From assembly GCA_030704615.1 (NCBI GenBank), contig CM060733.1, forward strand, positions 16,304,001 to 16,368,000: 64,000 nucleotides of DNA, read 5' to 3'. The translations under genes were made by a program, and so were the position numbers. The notes beneath the pieces are model-generated. The model worked only from the letters and a program-made list of their open reading frames with translations. It ran no database searches and was not told the DNA's origin. Below, piece after piece: positions 22,236 to 33,129 of the stretch; position 1 is the stretch's first letter; every line of letters begins with the position of its first letter. This stretch comes from Takakia lepidozioides (Eukaryota; Streptophyta; Takakiopsida; Takakiales; Takakiaceae).

Positions 22236-23535
22236 TCACACATTGTTCCTTGGTGTGAGGAGGGTAGGAGTGGGGTGGTGGGATATCTTGCTTTGCAAAG
22301 CGCTTGCTGCAGCAAACACTCCAGGGTACAGGTAGCATTGGCATTTTTCCAAAGAACACTAAATCCTCAATTTTGACCCACTCTGCTTTGAACAAATGTC
22401 AGCAGCCCATTTTTTGTCCAAATTGCATTTTGTTTTCTGCAATGGATGTGAGATCCCACCAGGATGAATGGGGAGCAGAATCAACTCATTTGGAAATCAT
22501 CCCGTCACCCATTTCTGCAAATTACTCATTCTAATTTACAATTTTGGTATGTGGGTCCCAAAAAAGGGCCCCAGTCTCAACGGTGGCATTTTCTGGATTT
22601 TCATCTGATTTCCCTCAAAATTGGCATGCACCTGCATCAGTTAGGTACGCTTCTGGTGTACGGTCAAAATTTTCAAACTCCAAATTTTTCGAAAATTACA
22701 CCTGTTTTTAGCACCAGGGGTCAGGTTTTTGGAAAAAGTCAAAAATAAGTACTGGGCGTTTAAGGGTTAATGGACAAAATAATGTCCACCTACGTACGAA
22801 ATCAACGATTTTTGAAAACGCTTCTAAACTGTCAATAATATAGGGTCTATGTAAACTCAATTGTGTCAATCCAATGGTTGAATGTTTTTTTTTTTTTTTT
22901 TTTGGTCAATTTATGTACTCAATACTGGCTCACGATCTGCCTTTCATTGTAGGTTTGTGCAAATTCATGCAATTGTTTGCTAAGATTCAAGAGTGGAGAA
23001 GAGCACTCCAAACTCATGACCAATTGCCGCCGTTGCAATCGTCCCAAGTGGAGATAGTTGTTCCAAAGAGATCCATGGATAGATGTGCGCAATTTATGTC
23101 GAGCTGTGAGTTGATACATTGTGTAGTAGCTTGAGTGTAATTTACAATTCTAGAAAGCAAACGCGGCGAGGTGGTAGCACTGTATGGGCAAAGAACTCAA
23201 ACAAAAATACAACAATGGAGTTACCTGCTGGGGAACAAGGATGCGACATATGCAATGTGAACGTGGGTAGGGCTAACTTACGCGGTAAGCTAGCCATGTG
23301 GGTAGAGAAAGGTCAATAAAAAAAGGGAGAGAATTTTTTTTTTCTTGTCACGAAAAGGTCTTGGGACAGCACGCCAAATATAAAAGTTTGCGATGTCGGG
23401 CTGTGCTGCCAAGGGGATGATAGCTTTGAGGACCCGGAGAAGCAGAGGGTGGCGGACGAGGTAATAATAAGACCTAAGTTGGACGCGCCAGGCCAGAGCA
23501 CAGGTCCTTGTCAACGAGGGTTGACTGACCAGTGT

Positions 23536-23747
23536 CCCAGTATATTACCCCGCACACTGCGCTCACTCCCTCACACCATCACTCTCTCTCATCGCCTCCC
23601 TTCCTCCCCACCCGCTCTTCCCCGCTACCACCACCCTCATCTCTCTCTCTCTCTCTCCGACGTGTCTGACAAATACACTGAGCTACACTCCGTCATCGGC
23701 CTCTGCACTACCCACACAGATCGGGTCTTCCTCAACACCATAATACC
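23536..23747 (+). promoter_or_regulatory. Putative GPAT promoter and CT-rich leader
   Basis: A TATA-like GTATATTAC lies at about 23,539, some 200 bp before the ATG, followed by a CT-rich leader ending in a CT microsatellite near 23,641-23,657. The same region precedes the inverted copy, so both genes have the same proximal 300 bp. Confidence 0.4.
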
Positions 23748-25277
23748 ATGGGTCCGAAGGCGAAGATATCTGGGCCGGAGCCTTTCGATTACATTGAGAA
23801 ATGCAGCTCCGATGGACGAGAGAAACAGACCGTGATATCCGATTTGGATGGCACCCTGGTCAGAGGGCGGAGCTCATTTCCCTACTTCATGCTGGTGGCA
23901 TTCGAGGCCGGCGGCTTTCTCCGTTCCCTCCTCCTCCTCCTCTTCGCCCCCATTGCTTGGTTCCTTTATCACTTCGTCTCAGAAGCAGCAGGGATCCAGG
24001 TGTTAGTCTTTGTCACCTTTGCTGGTCTCAAAGTGACTCAAATTGAGACTGTAGCGCGCGCGGTTCTGCCAAAGTTCTACTGCGAGGATCTGCACCCAGA
24101 GACATGGCGTGTGTTTTCCTCCTTTGGGAAGCGCTATGTTCTGACTGCCAATCCCCGCATAATGGTGGAGACCTTTGCAAAGGAGTATCTGGGTGCCGAT
24201 GCGGTGCTTGGGTCCGAGATCGAGGTGACCAGGAACGGGCGCGCAACAGGTTTCCTCAAAGCCCCCGGTGTCCTTGTGGGTGTGAAGAAAGAAATTGCTT
24301 TGAAGGCAGCTTTCGGGGACGATGCACCGGACGTTGGCCTGGGCGACCGCAAGACTGACCACCCCTTCATGGCTCTGTGCAAGGAAGGCTACGTGGTGCC
24401 CGCCAACAAGGTACAAGCTGTGCAAAAGGAGGAGCTGCCGAAGCCGATCGTGTTCCACGACGGGCGGCTTGTGCAACGCCCTACTCCACTCAACGCTCTT
24501 CTCACCCTCGTCTGGATGCCTATCGGTTTCCTTCTTGCCGTGCTTCGGATTGCTGCAGGGTCCTTGCTCCCCATGTCCTTGACATACTACGCTTACGTTG
24601 CCCTCGGGGTGCGTGTAAAGGTCACGGGAACACCCCCACCTGCAGTGAAGGATGGAAAGCAGGGAGTCCTGTTTATCTGCTCCCATCGGACCTTGTTGGA
24701 CCCCATCTTCCTGTCGGTAGCCCTCGGGCGACCTATCACAGCAGTCACATACTCCATTTCACGTGTCTCGGAGGCCCTTTCCCCAATCAAGACGGTTGCT
24801 TTGACTCGCAACAGAGAGCAAGATGCTGCCAACATCAGCAAGCTTTTGGAAGAAGGAGACTTAGCCATCTGCCCAGAGGGAACAACATGCCGGGAGCCAT
24901 TTCTCCTACGATTCTCAGCGCTTTTTGCGGAGCTGACGGACAAGATCGCCCCCGTGGCGATGTTCAACAGAATGTCCATGTTCCACGGCACGACCGCCAC
25001 AGGGTGGAAGGGCATGGATCCTTTCTTCTTCTTCATGAACCCAAGACCTGTCTACGAGGTTACATTTTTGAACCAACTGCCTATGGAGCTTACATGTGCG
25101 GGTGGAAAAACATCGGTGGAGGTAGCCAACTACATCCAAAGGGTTATTGCAGGGACACTGAGTTTCCAGTGCACAAACTTCACTCGCAGGGACAAGTACA
25201 AGGTTCTCGCTGGGAATGACGGCAGCGTGCCCGCAAAGACCAAGTCGCATTCCACCGGCAAGATTACTAGTTGCTAG
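23748..25277 (+). CDS. GPAT: Glycerol-3-phosphate acyltransferase, cutin-type (GPAT4/6/8-like), copy 1
   Basis: A 509-codon uninterrupted frame. The N-terminal HAD-type phosphatase domain has motif I DLDGTLV (residues about 28-34), TANPRIMVE and [10 protein letters not shown]. Membrane segments near residues 50-90 and 245-275 bracket it. The acyltransferase domain has block I SHRTLLDP, block [10 protein letters not shown], block [19 protein letters not shown] and a VAM block. In plants this family makes sn-2 monoacylglycerol from glycerol-3-phosphate and acyl-CoA in the endoplasmic reticulum for cutin; retention of the phosphatase motifs fits the cutin rather than the suberin clade. The length of about 500 residues is normal. 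No intron is visible, unlike many family members, so an ancestral retrocopy is possible. It ends KITSC at a TAG. Confidence 0.95.
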   Translation: MGPKAKISGPEPFDYIEKCSSDGREKQTVISDLDGTLVRGRSSFPYFMLVAFEAGGFLRSLLLLLFAPIAWFLYHFVSEAAGIQVLVFVTFAGLKVTQIETVARAVLPKFYCEDLHPETWRVFSSFGKRYVLTANPRIMVETFAKEYLGADAVLGSEIEVTRNGRATGFLKAPGVLVGVKKEIALKAAFGDDAPDVGLGDRKTDHPFMALCKEGYVVPANKVQAVQKEELPKPIVFHDGRLVQRPTPLNALLTLVWMPIGFLLAVLRIAAGSLLPMSLTYYAYVALGVRVKVTGTPPPAVKDGKQGVLFICSHRTLLDPIFLSVALGRPITAVTYSISRVSEALSPIKTVALTRNREQDAANISKLLEEGDLAICPEGTTCREPFLLRFSALFAELTDKIAPVAMFNRMSMFHGTTATGWKGMDPFFFFMNPRPVYEVTFLNQLPMELTCAGGKTSVEVANYIQRVIAGTLSFQCTNFTRRDKYKVLAGNDGSVPAKTKSHSTGKITSC

Positions 25278-25989
25278 TGCCCGAACTCGGCCATTGTAAG
25301 CTGCCACCCCACCGATCTGAAGGAGACTGTTTTTCTTGCACGAATTCAGTGAATGGGTGTAACTTGATGGAGCGACTTGACTCGCTACTAAACTAGACCT
25401 TTGCCTGCGAGCTGCAGCCATTCATAGAATCTGCATTTCTCAATTCTTGGGATTTCTCTCAAAGAGAGAGGGCCCTTACTTTCAGTATACAGAACTTCAC
25501 TGTAGAGTCGATCCATCCAAAACAATTGTAGTCTTAGAAACTCCAAATTTAGAAAACAGAGTTTCCCATTGTACATATTGTACCATGAAGAGAATTTGCG
25601 TACTGCACAACTTGCAGGTACCATCTTCAATTAATCAAATTGATCCTGGAGTTCAGATGATGTTCACGAATTGTTTCTTTCAGATGGTCGTCCTCCTCAG
25701 GACTCACAAAATTTATTGTGCCAACCCACGGTCATTCTCCTCGCTGACTGGATTACTCAATGGATCACGTCTTTGCTAACTGTACATACATCGAGTAAAT
25801 AGAGAAGTACCTGCATTGACATTCATTTTCAGCAGTAATTTACACCATGAATCTTGATCAGGATTGTGCTGCTATAGTCAACATTTCAAGAACCCCACCC
25901 CAAGTGGCAGACTGTCAAGAAGTTATGCCAGAAACTCATCTAGAGAGCTGGATACGAGCTTCACAAAAATTACCAGACTCCGTCATTTG

Positions 25990-26100
25990 GTATGTTTCGA
26001 GCTGTCAAGTGCAAGTTCCAGACTTCTTCATTTTACGTACATGGTTCTCGCCCGCTGGGAATGATGGTAGCGTGCCCACCAAGTCGCCAGTAGAAAGAGC
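25990..26100 (+). pseudogene. Degraded fragment of GPAT 3' end
   Basis: The stretch around 26,038-26,090 repeats the GPAT C-terminal coding sequence (GTTCTCGC, CTGGGAATGA, GCGTGCCC, AAGTCGC), translating to AGNDGSVP in one frame against AGNDGSVP in the gene. It lies 0.75 kb downstream of copy 1 in the same orientation, with indels, and looks like a relic of an older tandem GPAT copy. Confidence 0.55.
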
Positions 26101-27439
26101 TGACACTAGTTGGTACTTACACTTCCACTTCCCCATCAAAAGCTAACATGGTGCCCCGCTATTTTCTAACTTACAGAGATTACTATACAGAACGATGCCC
26201 ATATGTCAAAACTCTAGAGCCTTTGAGCATCATTCTTGTTACACGAACTTTCAAACTCCAAGCTGTTAAACTTACTTTGCTTTCAGTTACTTTTGCTTTC
26301 AGCAATAGTTGAACAGTTTGAGGAGATCATCTAAGACTGAGAAACAGAGCATTTGTTAAGAACGATGTATTTATTCATAGCTCACTGCAGTAAACAGTTG
26401 CGGTCACTCTGAAGAGAATATCTTGACCTGCCTACAACCCAAAACCCCATGGCCCTAAAGCTGTGAACAAGGCATGTCGATGGTACCTTGCTTAGCTCTC
26501 CTAGTTGTACACAGTATTAGATGTGTCTCAAGAACTCGCCTGCAAAAACGAGCTTAAACAGAGCTGCCAATGATGTGAAGAGTTTGGAAGTTCTGCTCCA
26601 AAAGTCTCTTCTGCACAGTGCAGATGGACATAGGATGCTGACTTCGGTATTCCAGATATGTCAAACATTCTTTCTAGCACCAAGTCATTTCAATATGCAT
26701 CACTTACTATCTAGACTAAATGCACTAGTTAAGAATCTTGAGTTTGTGAGATAAACAAAGATGGATCCGGATATGTATAGGCCTGGAAAGTGGGTGGAGT
26801 AGAAGCCAGCTGCGTATGGGTTGCATAGTAGAAAGAGTGCTGGTCCTGGATTTTGAGGAAGTAGTTGTTCTGCAGAGAGGCTGTATGGTTTGAAGAAAGT
26901 TGAAACATACATATCTACATGTCCTCGAGTTCCGCGTTCTCGAGTCTAGAAGAGAAGTTATGGGGGGCTAATTAGTGGGGGTTGGAGCAATTGCAATCTT
27001 GTCAAGAACATTATAGAGCTCTGGGAGGGGCGGCAAGCATCATTCCTCATTTTATGCTTGGCGACACCTGCATCATGTTTAGAGCTCTGATGCATGCATT
27101 AGAAATCCAAATACTTTTAACCTCCAATCGCTCTGGCTTGTTGGCTCTAGAGATCTTGTTCTCGAGAGGGCTTCTTTAGCAGCACCAATACCAGCCCTGA
27201 AATCAGCACTCGGTGAACTTGCGACTTGGGTGGGCATAGGGGCTGTGCATGAGACTAATGGTGATTTTAGCGTTGACAGCCTGGTAGGTTTTTGCCCGGG
27301 CAAACCACTGTTTTCAAGGGTATGCGTAACCAATCCTCAAGAGCAGTGAATTAGTAAGTTTCACAGAGCTGGACAAAGTCTTGGTCTCTCATCCACGTAA
27401 TGGTATCAACCCCCTTTTGGTGAGATTGACAACAAGCCT
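26101..27439. other. Spacer DNA, no recognised gene
   Basis: Short frames only, none with a family signature. There is no clear repeat or RNA gene. Confidence 0.5.
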
Positions 27440-28320
27440 GTGGTTGTATTTGCTGCAGATCATACCCACTACAGAGCAGCTGTGATTGAAGCAGGACCAG
27501 CTGGACTAGCAGTGGTGGCCACCTTGTTGGACACCGAATGTACACCCATCCTGTGGATTGATCCCCACTTCCAGGCCGGTCGCCTCTCCACGTACAAAGA
27601 AGTACCAAGCAATACCAAGGTGAAACTGTTTCAGCAGTTTGTGACAATTTTACCTAGCTTAGTGCAATTTCCTGACAAGGCTCTCTCTCCCTTTCTTGGG
27701 AGGGATCCTGACAGCGGGTGCCCTCTCTCTCTTGCAGTTGATGGTGAAGACTCTTATCCATGGCATATGGACAGTGGCTACATGCTGACCCCCTCTCACA
27801 TTCCAAAACGGGTGGCCCCTTTCGATACAATTGAAATAGTGGGAAGCAGCCAAGTTCAGCTGTGCTGGTGGCGCTCAAGAATCTGCGTGAATGTGAACAA
27901 CGACCTCAAAAGCTAATCAACTTTTCTGGTCAGCCTCTATTGTACGCAAGCTACATGCCAGACAACTGGATTTTGTTTGATAATACAGGGCTCAAGGGAG
28001 TGGCGGCTGACTGGGCCAGGGTGAATTTGGAAACAGAGAAATTGGAAAGGGAGAAGCTTCTAGAACGTGTTTGTGTGAAGGATATGTGTATCAAAGAACA
28101 GGAGGAGCTTTGGAAGAAATGTACCAAACTTGTAGGTGCAGTTGGGTATAATCGACACCCCTTACCCAAAATTTCAGTGAACAGCCACCAACTGACTAAA
28201 GTTGAGTATGATCCACATAGAGGGAAAATTGCTGATAGTCTTTTCAGATTTGGAACAGCATTTCCTGAGCAACAGTGGATCCCTATGGTAAGGAAGAGTA
28301 TGCTGACGTGGGATTATGGA
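27440..28320 (+). pseudogene. FAD/NAD(P)-binding oxidoreductase-like gene fragment
   Basis: Two overlapping plus frames (27,440-27,916 and 27,862-28,401) join into one protein-like sequence after a single frameshift near 27,850. A Rossmann-type motif appears as AGPAGLAV with the first glycine replaced by Glu, followed by WIDPHFQAGRL and EVPSNTKVKLF; a second nucleotide-binding-like motif follows the frameshift (SSAVLVALKNLRE). I recognise a flavoprotein oxidoreductase-like protein but not the subfamily. The 3' end abuts the truncated copia element at about 28,320, so the gene is both frameshifted and cut off. Confidence 0.55.
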
Positions 28321-28323
28321 AGT

Positions 28324-31300
28324 TCATGGAGTACTCACTGGTTTGCAAAAGCTCATTCCAAACTTATTCAAAATAGTTTGAATATACTTCTTCTGACTTA
28401 AGTGTAAAGTACCCTTGTCCCTGTCTCGTTCAACTTGAATACCCATAAAATAATGAATGTCTCTAAGATCCGTCATATCAAATGTAGCATGTAAACGTTG
28501 TTTTGCATGTTTCAATGCTTCCACATCATTGCTGACTAAAATTGAGTCATCTACATATAGTGCAATGAGTACAAACTTGTCCTCTTTGAATTTAATGTAC
28601 ACATTACTATCTGCTGGAGATGCCACAAAACCTTCAAAGATTAAATAACCATTAAACTTCTGGAACCAGGCTCGAGGTGACTGTTTCAAGCCATATAGGA
28701 TTTTTATCAACTTACAGACCAAGTCTTCTTCTCCTGGAGCAATGAGCCCTTGAGGCCGCTCCATATAAACCTCCTCCTCCAAATCTCCATTTAAGAAGGC
28801 GGTTTTCACGTCCATTTGATGGACCTCCAGATTTGATAGTGCGGCAATAGCCAAAATAGTCATGATAGAAGATATCTTTGCAACAGGTGAAAATGTCTCA
28901 TTATAATCCACTCCTTCTCTTTGAGAAAAGCTCTTGCAACTAGTCTGGCTTTATACCTTTCCACTGATCCATCTGCTTTAAGTTTGAGTTTATAGATCCA
29001 CTTACATCCAACAGTCTTTCTCCCTTGTGGAAGTTTAGTTAGCTTCCAAGTACCATTCTTTAGTAAGGATGCAAACTCTTTATTCATAGCCTCTTGCCAT
29101 CTTGACGACTCTCTACAACTGAGAGCTTCCTTAAATGACATTGGCTCTTCATTTTCAACAAGCATTGTTTGTGACAAATCGAGAGATTTCTCTCTCTCAT
29201 GGACCTGCGAACTTGGATATCAAGTTGAGCCCTAGGTGCTTGTAGTTGAGGTTGAGCCACTTGAACATTTGCTGGAATATTACTTGGCTATGGTGTCTCT
29301 ATTTCCTCATCAGAGCCAGAGTCACAATCTTCGTCCATGTCCAAACCTAGATCCACATCTGATCCCTTCTCAGGCTCACCACCTCGAAGTGTCTTTGGTT
29401 TCCATGCTTCATTGAAAACCACATCAGGACTAACTAACAAGACTTTGTTAGCTAGATCAAACAACCGATAAGATTTACTGGCTTCCGAATAACCCACAAA
29501 AATACTTTCTCTTCTCCTTAGTGACCAGTCCAAACTTCTTCTGGTGTCCTTCCTGGCACAGCACTTGTAGGTACCCTGTTTAATACATAGTTGGTCGTTT
29601 GCACAACATCTGCCCACCATTTGTTGTCTAACCCACTATGCTTCAACATTGTCCTTGCTGCTTCTACCAATGACCGGTTCTTACGTTCAGCCACCCCGTT
29701 CTGCTCTGGGGTGTAATGAGCAGACAATTGATGCTCAATTCCTTCTCTCATGCAAAATTGAGCAAAAACGTTTGACTTGTACTCCCCTCCATTGTCAGAG
29801 CGCAATTTCTTGACTCGCTTCTCTGTCTGTGTTTCCACCAGAGACTTATAGATCTTGAACTTGTCTAAAACTTCACTTTTATTCTTCAGAAAATAAACTA
29901 GTGTTCTTCTAGACAAATCATCTATGAACGTCATAAAGTATTTTGCTCCTCCAATTGATATTGTTTGCATGGGGCCGCAAACGTCTGAATGTACAAGTCC
30001 AACAACTCCACAGCACGACTTCCTCCTCCTTTAGGAAATAAATGCCTATGTTGTTTGCCAAATATGCACTCTTCACAAAAAGAGGTTCCAACTGAGCAAT
30101 CAATATTGAAATCTTGAACCATGTTCTTAGAATGCATCAGACGTAGAGTTTTAATACTGAGATGGGCCAGCCTACGATGCCAAAGATCAACTCTTCTGTC
30201 TTTGACGATTAAGGCACTTTCAGATGCTTTATCGACTAAAGAAGCACACAACTTATACAAGTTACCTTCTCTCACCCCCTTCGCCACCACATCTCCATCT
30301 GTTGTCTTCAAAAGACAATAATTAGCATAAAACTCAAGTTGTAATCCAGAGTCAGTAACTTTACTCACTGACAATAAATTCTTGGTCAACCCTGGAACAA
30401 ATAACACATCATCTATATACTTCTTTCTTTCTTCTTGCATAAAACAAATCTGGCCTTGACCCTGAATTATGTGACTACTGTCGTCTCCCAAGTAAAACTG
30501 CCGAACAAGATCCCATTGTTTGTACTTTACAAACAGATCTTTGTTAGAGGTCATATGTTGAGAAGCCCCCGAGTCAATATACCAGTCATCAAGATCCTTT
30601 GAGAAAGAAGTAGAAAGAGCTGTAACAAATAATTTCTCACAATCAATACTATCAGCATCCTCCACTGAATGAGCTTGGGTATTTCCATCTCCCTTCTTCA
30701 TCTGCCCGTCTGTCATTCTCTTCCTACATTGCTTCGCCATGTGATCGACTTTCTTGCAATAAAAGCATTTACCCTTAAATTCTTTTTTCGTAGGTGTAAG
30801 AGAATCACTTGACAAACCATTTGATGATCCTTTTGTTGGTGTACTACTAAGACTCATATTGTTATTTTTATTTGCTTATGAGGTTCCTTTCTTTTTATTA
30901 AGACCTGATTTCCTTCCAACAAATAAAGCAACACTCTCAGTTGTCCCAACCCCGAAATCTCTTCGCCTCATCTCTTCTTGTAGTAGCATTCCAGTTACCC
31001 TTTCTATAGTCAACGCTTGCTGACTACTAAGAGAAATGACTAGGCTATCAAAAGATTCTGGTAGACTACCTAATAAGGTGACTACCTGATCGTCTACAGA
31101 CACAGGAGACCCTACCCCTGCCAATTGATCAATCAATGATCTAAAGTTACTAACATGCTCTGCTATAGATTCTGATTCAGACATTTTTAAACGGAGCAGT
31201 CGTCTTCTTAAATAAAGCTTAGAAGTAACATCTTTTGTTTCAAATACTGTCACTAAATGATCCCACGCTGCCTTAGATGTTGTAGCTTGACTAACGTGCA

Positions 31301-31541
31301 AAAGCTGAGAGTTTTTTAAGTTTAATAGGATTGATGCAAGTATTTTTCCATCTCTCTTCTCCCACTCTTTCACAACATTTTGATCTGTAGGAGCAGGCTT
31401 CGCTTCAGTCCCGTCTACTATGGACCAAAGATCTCTATCTAATAATAGCATTCGGATCTTAAGCTTCCAAATATGGAAATTTTCTCCATAAAACGTATCT
31501 ATTAAACGGAGTTTTCCCGAGTTCCTGACTACTCCAGCCAT
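28324..31541 (-). mobile_element. Ty1/copia retrotransposon, 3'-truncated and degraded
   Basis: Minus-strand order is gag (31,541-30,876, FHIWKLKIRMLL), zinc knuckle CFYCKKVDHMAKQC and protease WYIDSGASQHM (30,857 on), GAG-pre-integrase LWHRRLAHLS, integrase core (29,970-29,518, with FIDDLSRR, RSDNGGEY and EQNGVAERKNR), and reverse transcriptase in two frames (29,177-28,324, with YGLKQSPRAW and LYVDDSILVSN). It ends at KPVSTP, before RNase H. Frame changes lie near 30,870, 29,930, 29,570 and 28,900. A PBS-like TATTAGAGCC (minus strand) is near 31,605. I did not find paired LTRs. It is not autonomous. Confidence 0.9.
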
Positions 31542-33129
31542 GCTTACGAATTGATCTAGTTCTCTCTTAGAAACGACACTGTCTTTCCGCCTTGCTCTCT
31601 AAGTGGCTCTAATACTCGGCAGCCCCTTCATTGATGGTAAAAGGGATCTCGGGAGATCGAGGCCTCTTCTTCTTACCTTGTCAAGTCTATGGGATTTTAG
31701 GAAGTGTGACAGTACTTTTGACACATTTTTAGGGAAATGATATGATTTTTACATAAAAGCTTTCCTTTACTCTGTAACTCCTTCATTTCTTCTCTCTTGC
31801 TGCCTCTATATCTAAACATCTTTGAAAATTTCAAGGCCAAGCCTAAAGCCATGGCCCTTCTGGGGTCTTAACTGCAGGGCAGATCACACACACAGCATAC
31901 TGATGCTTGTGTGTAGGGCTCTCTAGAGGAAATCTGATTTAAGCCCAAACAAATTGTTAGTGCCCAGCAAACCAGGACTTGATTGGAGCAACGAAAACAT
32001 TCTTAACATGAGGATTTTGCAGTGGTGCCAGCAGCAATCGAACCTGTACAGATCTGTAGTCCTACTCGGTTCCATGAAATTCAAAGAGACAACAGGTCTT
32101 CTGGGAGAAAACATGCAGCTGCATCCTCAATCAGAGGTGATGGGGATATCAAGATTGTCCTGTTTTGAAGAGCTTCCCTAGTCATTCGACTGCAGACAAG
32201 ATTGTGGCACAGGTGTAGGGAGAATGCCCAATGAGCTGGAGACGGGAGATTCGTTTCCAGGCTCCGATCCAGACGTCTGCTAGCACCAGCCGTGGGACGC
32301 CCCATTGTCGATGAGCGCCTATTAATTATGAAAGTAAATTATGACTTGTCAAGCGTTGTCTGTTTCTAACTTCGACTTTCCAGGAATGGGCAGAAATACA
32401 TCATGTGCGATTTCACTGTATATATTTCCGATGCACAAGCTGCAGTAGAAGAGCATACTTCCCAGTCACATCTGGAAGAGCCCGTGTGGTGTAGACAGGC
32501 CTCCTCTTGGCGACCCCCCGGATATGCGTCAACAGCATGCATCCCAGGTGTACAAATGTGGCCCAGGATCATGCACATTTCCTAGGTAAGATTTCATTTG
32601 AATTATCTGATGTCGATTCCGGTCCGTGGATGGTGGTGGAGAAGCTTCGTAGTTGGGAAATGCCAAATGTAATCTGAGCTGTAGGCTGCTCCGAGGAAAG
32701 TTGTTTAAAGTTACACTGAGTTTCCAAAAACATCCCTTGATTTTCAGCTCCCCAGGTGAGGCAATTTGGAGCTGAAACTGCAGCCTGGCCGGCTAACTGC
32801 CCGCTTTCAAGAAAAACACGGAGATGATTTGGCAAGTCGGATCCGTATAGATTCATGATCCTGTATGTGTGTATTTGTTTTAATTAGAGAACACAAACCA
32901 GTTGAGCATTCATGAATGACGATAACCGGTCATTGATCCTGAATTCAATCAGAGCTGCGAGTTGAACGACGTCGAGGACCAAGAACCCAGACTTTGATCT
33001 TGCTGTTAATAGTGCCGCACCGCAACCAACGCTACCAGGAACTATCAGTCAGTGATATTGACGACTGAATATTTGGGGGATCTCATCATATCAAAGAGAC
33101 ATGCTTGCGTGAAACCGCCTTGTCAACAA
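31542..33129. other. Spacer between copia element and GPAT copy 2
   Basis: It may include a copia 5' LTR remnant to the right of the PBS-like site, but no second LTR exists to define it. Other short frames show no family signature. Confidence 0.4.

Larger units (their letters stand above)
18944..22766 (+). mobile_element. piggyBac-superfamily transposon, 3,823 bp
   Basis: Perfect 15-bp TIRs, CCCTTAAACGCCCAG at 18,944-18,958 and its inverse at 22,752-22,766, are flanked on both sides by TTAA (18,940-18,943 and 22,767-22,770). The element holds one transposase gene on the plus strand and about 0.7 kb of 3' non-coding DNA. The ends, TTAA duplication and transposase agree, so the boundaries are firm. 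Confidence 0.93.
23421..25890 (+). repeat. Left arm of GPAT inverted duplication
   Basis: Identity with the reverse complement of 33,130-35,567 begins sharply at TAGCTTTGAGGACCCGG (23,421) and is nearly complete across promoter, CDS and 3' flank to about 25,785. Weaker, gapped similarity continues to about 25,890 (GGATTGTGCTG, ATAGTCAACATT). The spacer between near-identical arms is about 7.4 kb. Confidence 0.9.

Noticed and set aside
23449-23835. 128-residue frame upstream of and overlapping the GPAT start
   Set aside because: Low-complexity translation of the CT-rich leader; at most an upstream ORF.
24003-24686. Frames of 227 and 280 residues overlapping GPAT
   Set aside because: They are shadow frames of a GC-rich coding sequence and repeat identically in the inverted copy.
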